A DNA stretch of 11,476 nucleotides. Source: an uncultured Corynebacterium sp. (GTDB lineage: Bacteria > Actinomycetota > Actinomycetes > Mycobacteriales > Mycobacteriaceae). This document shows, piece by piece, positions 8,039 through 11,476 of this stretch (its first letter is position 1; every line of letters starts with the position of its first letter). A model generated the notes under the pieces. It saw nothing but the letters and a program-made list of their open reading frames with translations. It was not told where the DNA came from and did not search any database. Made by a program: the position numbers and the translations under genes. The stretch spans positions 1-11,476 of the forward strand of contig NZ_CALLDG010000153.1 of the NCBI RefSeq assembly GCF_937999985.1, given 5' to 3'.

Positions 8039-8062
8039 TGCCAAGAATGGCCAAGAATGGCA
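8039..8062. repeat. 10-bp tandem duplication and dyad at the suhB start
   Basis: CCAAGAATGG occurs twice in direct succession (8041-8050, 8051-8060). Together with the flanking bases it forms a dyad: TGCCA (8039-8043), central TGGCCA (8048-8053) and TGGCA (8058-8062), separated by AGAA on each side. Each copy contains an ATG; the first is the chosen suhB start and the second is out of frame. It may be an operator overlapping the start site or a chance duplication. Confidence 0.5.
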
Positions 8063-9075
8063 ATGTGGAGAGCATGGAAAACACGGGTTCAGCAACTATG
8101 AGCGCTAAGGCGCGTGAGGTAGCGACGATTCTCCAGCGGGCAGAATCCAACCAGGCGCCCCAGCGAGTGTTCGACGAGGTGTCGACGGCGGGGGAGGCTG
8201 GTGCGTCCACAAGAGAAAGAACCTTTAGCCCTGCTGACCTGGAGGCGGTAGCGCTCGAGGTGGCGTGTGAGGCGGCCGTCCTTGTTCGACGCCGTCGTGG
8301 CGAACTCGCCGACGAGCACGGTCACGTCGGCGTGGTGGGGACGAAGACCTCCGAGGTGGATCCGGTGACGGAGGTAGACCAGGCCAGTGAGAAACTCATT
8401 GCAGAGCAGCTGCTGCAGCGGGTGCCCGGATCCCGCGTGCTCGGCGAGGAAAGCGGCCTGAGTAGCGCGGAAAGTGCCCCGGGGGAGGTTCTCTGGATCG
8501 TCGATCCGATCGATGGAACAGTGAACTTCCTCTACGGGGTTCCGGCCTATGCCGTGAGCATCGCCGCAGTTGTGGACAGGCAGCCAGTAGCCGGCGTGGT
8601 GGTGGACGTGACAGGCCAGGTTGTCTATGTGGCGCATGCGGGTGGGCCGGCGCGGCGCTTGAAGGACAGTGCCGATAATGCCGCGGCCGATACCCTGCGC
8701 GTGGAACCAGCGGAGCAGGAGGCAGCGCCTGGTGGAGCACTGAGGAAGGCGCTGGTCGCGACCGGCTTTTCGTATGTGGCCGAGGACCGCCGTCGCCAGG
8801 CGGAGCGGCTGACCCGCCTTCTGCCGGAGGTCCGCGATATACGACGGATCGGCTCGGCCGCACTGGACCTGTGCCGTGTGGCAAGTGGAGAAGTGGATGC
8901 CTACTTTGAACACGGGTTGGGCCCGTGGGACCACGCTGCGGGGTGTCTGATTGCCGCGCGTGCCGGAGCCATTAGCGTGGCCCCGGATTATGACGTTACG
9001 AAGGAGGCGAAGGCGCTTGTATTGGCAGCGAAGCCGGGGGTGGCTGCGGAGCTGGCTGAACTGCTGGTGGAATAG
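8047..9075 (+). CDS. suhB: Inositol monophosphatase family protein (SuhB-like)
   Basis: Members hydrolyse inositol 1-phosphate and related sugar or nucleotide phosphates using Mg2+; in actinobacteria inositol feeds phosphatidylinositol and mycothiol synthesis. The metal-binding motifs are intact: DPVTEVD (105-111), GEES (133-136), WIVDPIDGTVNFLYG (150-164) and GPWDHAAGC (292-300). RRIGSAALDLCRVASG (266-281) is typical of the family. At 342 residues it is longer than the usual 260-290, because about 60 Ala/Glu/Ser-rich residues precede the catalytic domain. ATG 8047 is chosen because AAGGGCGG lies 9 bases upstream; in-frame ATGs at 8074 and 8098 would give 333 and 325 residues and cannot be excluded. 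The gene diverges from ppgK. The exact substrate cannot be told from sequence, so the symbol reflects family and synteny. Confidence 0.88.
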   Translation: MAKNGNVESMENTGSATMSAKAREVATILQRAESNQAPQRVFDEVSTAGEAGASTRERTFSPADLEAVALEVACEAAVLVRRRRGELADEHGHVGVVGTKTSEVDPVTEVDQASEKLIAEQLLQRVPGSRVLGEESGLSSAESAPGEVLWIVDPIDGTVNFLYGVPAYAVSIAAVVDRQPVAGVVVDVTGQVVYVAHAGGPARRLKDSADNAAADTLRVEPAEQEAAPGGALRKALVATGFSYVAEDRRRQAERLTRLLPEVRDIRRIGSAALDLCRVASGEVDAYFEHGLGPWDHAAGCLIAARAGAISVAPDYDVTKEAKALVLAAKPGVAAELAELLVE

Positions 9076-9124
9076 CCGCGGGGGGAGCCTTTTACCCCAA
9101 TCGGGCGCCAGTGCGCGCGTGAAG

Positions 9125-9154
9125 GTGACAAGGGGTGTGCATGTGCTCTAGGAT
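9125..9154 (+). promoter_or_regulatory. SigA-type promoter for DUF4193
   Basis: GTGACA (9125-9130, 5 of 6 to TTGACA) and TAGGAT (9149-9154, 4 of 6 to TATAAT, fits TAnnnT) are 18 bases apart. The expected start is near 9161, giving a leader of about 93 bases. This is the best two-box promoter in the window. Confidence 0.6.
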
Positions 9155-9187
9155 CCGCGAACAGTGAGACGAATTTAGGCAATTTTC

Positions 9188-9204
9188 AGCCAGCCCCGCT
9201 GGCT
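9188..9204 (+). terminator. Hairpin between suhB and DUF4193 (terminator or attenuator)
   Basis: AGCCAGC (9188-9194) and GCTGGCT (9198-9204) form a 7-bp stem with a 3-base loop, followed by ATTTTG. It resembles a weak intrinsic terminator for suhB. It also lies about 27 bases inside the predicted DUF4193 transcript, so it could attenuate or stabilise that message. Confidence 0.5.
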
Positions 9205-9253
9205 ATTTTGCACTCCATCAGATCGACACAACCGACGTAAGTAAGGACCCAAT

Positions 9254-9553
9254 ATGGCCACTGACTACGACGCGCCGCGCCGACGTTCCGAAGACGACAT
9301 CGAGACCGACTCCCTGGAGGGTCTGAAGGCCGCAGAGAAGGCCGAACCGTCAGTTTCCGATACGGATGATGGAGAGATCGTCGAGCCCTTCGACGTACCC
9401 ATGGCGGACCTTTCCGGCGAAGAGCTGTCCGGTTCTGTAATCCCGCGCCAGAGCGACGAGTTCACCTGCAGCGTGTGCTTCCTGGTGCAGCACCGCAGCT
9501 GCATCGCAGAAACTGTCGCCGACGGCGAGTACATCTGCAAGGACTGCGCTTGA
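9254..9553 (+). CDS. DUF4193 family zinc-ribbon-like protein
   Basis: The 99-residue, strongly acidic product matches DUF4193 along its length: MATDYDAPRRRSEDD at the N-terminus, DSLEGLKA (19-26), DLSGEELSGSVIPRQSDEFTC (52-72) and a C-terminal pair of knuckles, CSVC (72-75) and CKDC (95-98), that should bind zinc; Cys83 lies between them. Function is unknown, but the family is conserved across actinobacteria next to suhB and dut (Rv2699c in M. tuberculosis, from memory). It is probably cytoplasmic, with no signal peptide or membrane segment. The ATG at 9254 has AAGGA six bases upstream. It has its own promoter and a leader hairpin, and converges on the DUF3093 gene. Confidence 0.92.
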   Translation: MATDYDAPRRRSEDDIETDSLEGLKAAEKAEPSVSDTDDGEIVEPFDVPMADLSGEELSGSVIPRQSDEFTCSVCFLVQHRSCIAETVADGEYICKDCA

Positions 9554-9584
9554 ATTGCTTAGGTTGCTTAAGCCGCTTAGCAAT
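9554..9584. terminator. Candidate bidirectional terminator between DUF4193 and DUF3093
   Basis: In the 36-base gap between convergent stops, ATTGCT (9554-9559) pairs with AGCAAT (9579-9584), and GGTT can pair with AGCC inside, giving an interrupted stem. TTGCTTA is also directly repeated (9555-9561, 9564-9570). T-runs are poor on both sides, so its strength is doubtful. Confidence 0.3.
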
Positions 9585-9589
9585 CTGCT

Positions 9590-10075
9590 TTAGTAGATCG
9601 GGCGACCAAGCTGCTCCAGAACCTCCTGAGGTTCCTTAGTGGAGATTAGCCAGTAGGGGGTTGGGTCGTCCGGATCGTCCAGGACGAGCATCGCCATCGT
9701 CGGAATCCAGTTCTTGTGCACAACATAGGCGGCCGGATCCAGTTGGCGGCCCATAGCGGCGCGCTTGGCGGTAGGGGGAATAACTAGGCTGCGGCTGACC
9801 ACACTTGCGGGGAGTTTTGCCGGGCCGACGTGCAACCAACGCTCGCCGGAGCTATCTTCCGTGACCTCCACCTTGGTGCGGGAAAAGTAAATCAGCGCCC
9901 ACACTGCCAGCGCGCCGGAAACCACGAGGGCGACGTAGAAGGTCCACATCGGACGGCCCATCTGCGCCTGCCACGCAATGATTGCGACTACGCCCGCGGC
10001 GAACAGCCACCACACTAGGGGTACGCGCTGGTGCTCCGAATACAGCAGCTTTTCCTGCTGAGTGTCCGATGCCAA
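9590..10075 (-). CDS. DUF3093 family membrane protein, TTG start
   Basis: The 161-residue product starts with a short polar segment, has two membrane helices at about 18-37 (PLVWWLFAAGVVAIIAW) and 44-64, and then a soluble domain of about 95 residues on the cytoplasmic side, containing TKVEVTE (67-73) and PYWLISTKEPQEVLEQL (140-156). This matches DUF3093, an actinobacterial family of unknown function; the soluble part has the look of a small beta-rich fold. The frame is open to 10681, but that would overlap all of dut. TTG at 10075 is chosen because AGGAGA lies 7 bases upstream and no ATG or GTG fits better. A TAGAAT -10 lies 46 bases upstream of the start. It corresponds by position to Rv2698 of M. 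tuberculosis (from memory). Confidence 0.85.
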   Translation of the reverse strand: MASDTQQEKLLYSEHQRVPLVWWLFAAGVVAIIAWQAQMGRPMWTFYVALVVSGALAVWALIYFSRTKVEVTEDSSGERWLHVGPAKLPASVVSRSLVIPPTAKRAAMGRQLDPAAYVVHKNWIPTMAMLVLDDPDDPTPYWLISTKEPQEVLEQLGRPIY

Positions 10076-10121
10076 TTGAATATCTCCTGATAGATCTGTT
10101 CGCTTTGCGTGCTGCCTAGTA

Positions 10122-10127
10122 ATTCTA
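10122..10127 (-). promoter_or_regulatory. -10 element for DUF3093
   Basis: On the minus strand TAGAAT (10127-10122) matches TATAAT at 5 of 6 positions and predicts a start near 10115 and a leader of about 40 bases. No convincing -35 element is seen. Confidence 0.45.
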
Positions 10128-10169
10128 GCCCTTGGGGGTTCGGACATCGTAACTTCGGTTGGGTACTTG

Positions 10170-10175
10170 TAGTCT
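10170..10175 (+). promoter_or_regulatory. -10 element of a probable leaderless dut promoter
   Basis: TAGTCT (10170-10175) fits TAnnnT and ends 8 bases before the GTG at 10184. No Shine-Dalgarno sequence precedes dut, so a leaderless or near-leaderless transcript is likely. Confidence 0.4.
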
Positions 10176-10183
10176 TGGTGACC

Positions 10184-10660
10184 GTGACCCTTAAGCAAAA
10201 TGGACAAACCGGAAATGACGCCCCGCTGCGTATCGTTCGCCTGGACAAGGAGCTGCCCTTGCCGCGCCGCGCCCACGCGACGGATGCCGGCATCGATCTG
10301 TACACGGCCCAGGATGTGACCATTGCCCCTGGGCATCGGGAGCTGGTCGGCACAGGCATCGCCATCGCATTGCCTGTAGGCACAGTGGGGCTGGTGCACC
10401 CGCGCAGTGGGCTCGCGCTGAAAAAGGGGCTTTCCATCGTCAATGCCCCGGGGACGATTGATGCGGACTATCGCGGTGAGATCAAAGTATGCCTGATCAA
10501 CCTGGATCCTGATCAGCCCATTGAATTGGCGCGCGGGGAGCGGATTGCACAGTTGCTGGTGCAGGAAGTCAGCCTGTGCGACGTCGAAGAGGTCGAGAGC
10601 GTAGAGCAACTGGGGGAGACCGTTCGGGGCGAGTCCGGCTATGGCTCCACTGGGGTTTAG
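10184..10660 (+). CDS. dut: dUTP diphosphatase (dUTPase)
   Basis: Dut hydrolyses dUTP to dUMP and pyrophosphate, keeping uracil out of DNA and supplying dUMP for thymidylate synthesis. It acts in the cytoplasm as a homotrimer. The 158-residue protein has all five conserved motifs: [12 protein letters not shown] (30-40); [12 protein letters not shown] (73-82); [17 protein letters not shown] (87-100), with Asp93 as the likely catalytic base; [11 protein letters not shown] (117-125); [11 protein letters not shown] (148-157), the glycine-rich arm that closes over the nucleotide. Length is normal. The frame is open from 10109. GTG 10184 is chosen because a -10-like hexamer precedes it; GTG 10178 is two codons longer and also possible. 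It diverges from DUF3093, and DUF3710 follows after 62 bases. Confidence 0.97.
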   Translation: MTLKQNGQTGNDAPLRIVRLDKELPLPRRAHATDAGIDLYTAQDVTIAPGHRELVGTGIAIALPVGTVGLVHPRSGLALKKGLSIVNAPGTIDADYRGEIKVCLINLDPDQPIELARGERIAQLLVQEVSLCDVEEVESVEQLGETVRGESGYGSTGV

Positions 10661-10722
10661 GCTCGCAACGCTTAGCTGCACTCGAAGTAACTTAAGAAGC
10701 CAACAGAAGACGGAGTTTTGAG

Positions 10723-11415
10723 ATGTTTGGTCGCAAGAATAATGACGACAAGAATCAAGTAGAGGAAGCTGTTCAGCCGCAGCAAGGTCAGCCAGAAAAC
10801 GACTTTGGCCCGTTTGACGGCGACACGGTGAACTTCCAGGACTTCGACTTCTCGGATTTTGCCGCGGGGGCTTTGGATCTGGGCTCCATGCTCATTCCGG
10901 TGCCGCACGGCGGTGAGGTCAAGGTGGATATGGGGCCAGAGGGGCCGCAGATGATTCACCTGGAGATCGATGGTGGGCGCATCACCCCGATTGCCTTCGC
11001 TGCACCGCGAAACGGTGACCTGTGGGCCGAGTCTGTCGAGGAGACGGTCGCGGGCATGACGAAGGACGGCCTGGACGTCCATGTCGAGGAAGGTCCGTGG
11101 GGCCAGGAAATCTGCGCGGTAGCCGGTGAAGGGCAGATGCGCCTGATCGGCGTGAACGGACCGCGTTGGATGTTCCGGGCGACGCTGGCCGGAGAGAAGT
11201 CCAAGGCGGACGAGTTGGCCAAGGTGGCCCGGGAGATCGTCGCACGTACCTTTATCCGCCGCGGCAGCGACCCAATTCCGGCTGGCCAGCCTTTGCCGGT
11301 GTTGATGCCGCAGGCCATGGCGGATGCTCTGCAGGAGCAGCTGCAGGAGCTGGCTCACCGCCAGAGTGCCGAATCCCAGGGAGCTACCCGGAACCTGGGC
11401 GAGGATCTGCAGTAA
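10723..11415 (+). CDS. DUF3710 family protein
   Basis: The 230-residue product matches DUF3710: an acidic N-terminus (1-45), then GALDLGSMLIPVPHGGEVKVDM (49-70), ITPIAFAAPRNGDLW (87-101), EEGPWGQEICAV (122-133) and LIGVNGPRWMFRATL (141-155), with a proline-rich LPVLMP (191-196) and a Gln/Glu-rich helical tail. It has no signal peptide or membrane segment and is probably cytoplasmic. The family is widespread in actinobacteria next to dut, but its function is unknown. ATG 10723 has GGAG seven bases upstream. The stop TAA shares one base with the ATG of the next gene, indicating translational coupling and a likely functional link with it. Confidence 0.92.
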   Translation: MFGRKNNDDKNQVEEAVQPQQGQPENDFGPFDGDTVNFQDFDFSDFAAGALDLGSMLIPVPHGGEVKVDMGPEGPQMIHLEIDGGRITPIAFAAPRNGDLWAESVEETVAGMTKDGLDVHVEEGPWGQEICAVAGEGQMRLIGVNGPRWMFRATLAGEKSKADELAKVAREIVARTFIRRGSDPIPAGQPLPVLMPQAMADALQEQLQELAHRQSAESQGATRNLGEDLQ

Positions 11416-11476
11416 TGGCAGGAAAGACAGAGCCGCAACAGGGCGGCGATGCAGCCCAGGCCACCCTGCTGGAGCA
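11415..11476 (+). CDS. Start of a DUF3159-like membrane protein gene (partial)
   Basis: ATG at 11415 overlaps the DUF3710 stop by one base (TAATG) and opens a frame that runs to the window end. The 20 visible residues include QATLLE near the cut. A TLLE(Q) segment starts the conserved part of DUF3159 membrane proteins, which commonly follow DUF3710 in actinobacteria. The family call rests mainly on position. Confidence 0.6.
   Translation, partial: MAGKTEPQQGGDAAQATLLE

Noticed and set aside
10076..10681. Extension of the DUF3093 frame to give a 363-residue protein
   Set aside because: It would cover the whole of dut on the opposite strand; the extra sequence has no family features, while the TTG start with AGGAGA gives a normal DUF3093 length.

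Overview
This window is a piece of conserved core chromosome from a high-GC actinobacterium, almost certainly a Corynebacterium. The evidence is the gene content and order around the primary sigma factor: sigA, polyphosphate glucokinase, a SuhB-like phosphatase, a DUF4193 zinc protein, a DUF3093 membrane protein, dut, DUF3710 and DUF3159. The same order, with small differences, is known around sigA in Corynebacterium and Mycobacterium. I saw no tRNA, rRNA, CRISPR, insertion sequence, phage gene or sign of recent transfer. Coding is dense; the longest gap between genes is the 224 bases between ppgK and sigA, and no gene-free stretch exceeds 300 bases.

Layout, left to right. Bases 1-158 hold no gene I can support, but carry an ECF-type promoter reading left out of the window, probably towards sigB. 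From 159 to 2823 a minus-strand run encodes a small DUF3099 membrane protein, a large class I methyltransferase and the D-aminoacyl-tRNA deacylase Dtd. Divergent from it on the plus strand are a small zinc-finger-like DUF3039 protein and an SF2 helicase whose start overlaps the DUF3039 stop. A DUF4190 membrane protein follows with its own promoter and a striking inverted repeat. SigA (minus, 5333-6988) converges on it with 7 bases between the stop codons. Upstream of sigA lies a leader of about 150 bases with several hairpins, then ppgK on the same strand. Plus-strand suhB diverges from ppgK, followed by DUF4193 with a strong-looking promoter and a leader hairpin. DUF3093 (minus) converges on DUF4193 and diverges from dut (plus). 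DUF3710 and the first 20 codons of a DUF3159-like gene complete the plus-strand run.

How the genes fit together. Several are housekeeping: primary transcription (SigA), chiral proofreading of aminoacyl-tRNA (Dtd), dUTP removal (Dut), polyphosphate-driven glucose phosphorylation (PpgK) and inositol phosphate dephosphorylation (SuhB-like). The rest are conserved actinobacterial families without a firmly assigned role. The least explained unit is the DUF3039-helicase pair, translationally coupled and divergent from the DUF3099-methyltransferase pair across a 59-base gap.

Several genes (DUF3099, ppgK, dut, perhaps DUF3039) lack a convincing Shine-Dalgarno sequence but have a TAnnnT-like hexamer 7-8 bases before the start codon, which suggests leaderless transcripts. 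I did not find an obvious new defence or mobile system. The most interesting signals are regulatory: the sigA leader, the DUF4190 operator-like repeat and the ECF promoter at the left edge.
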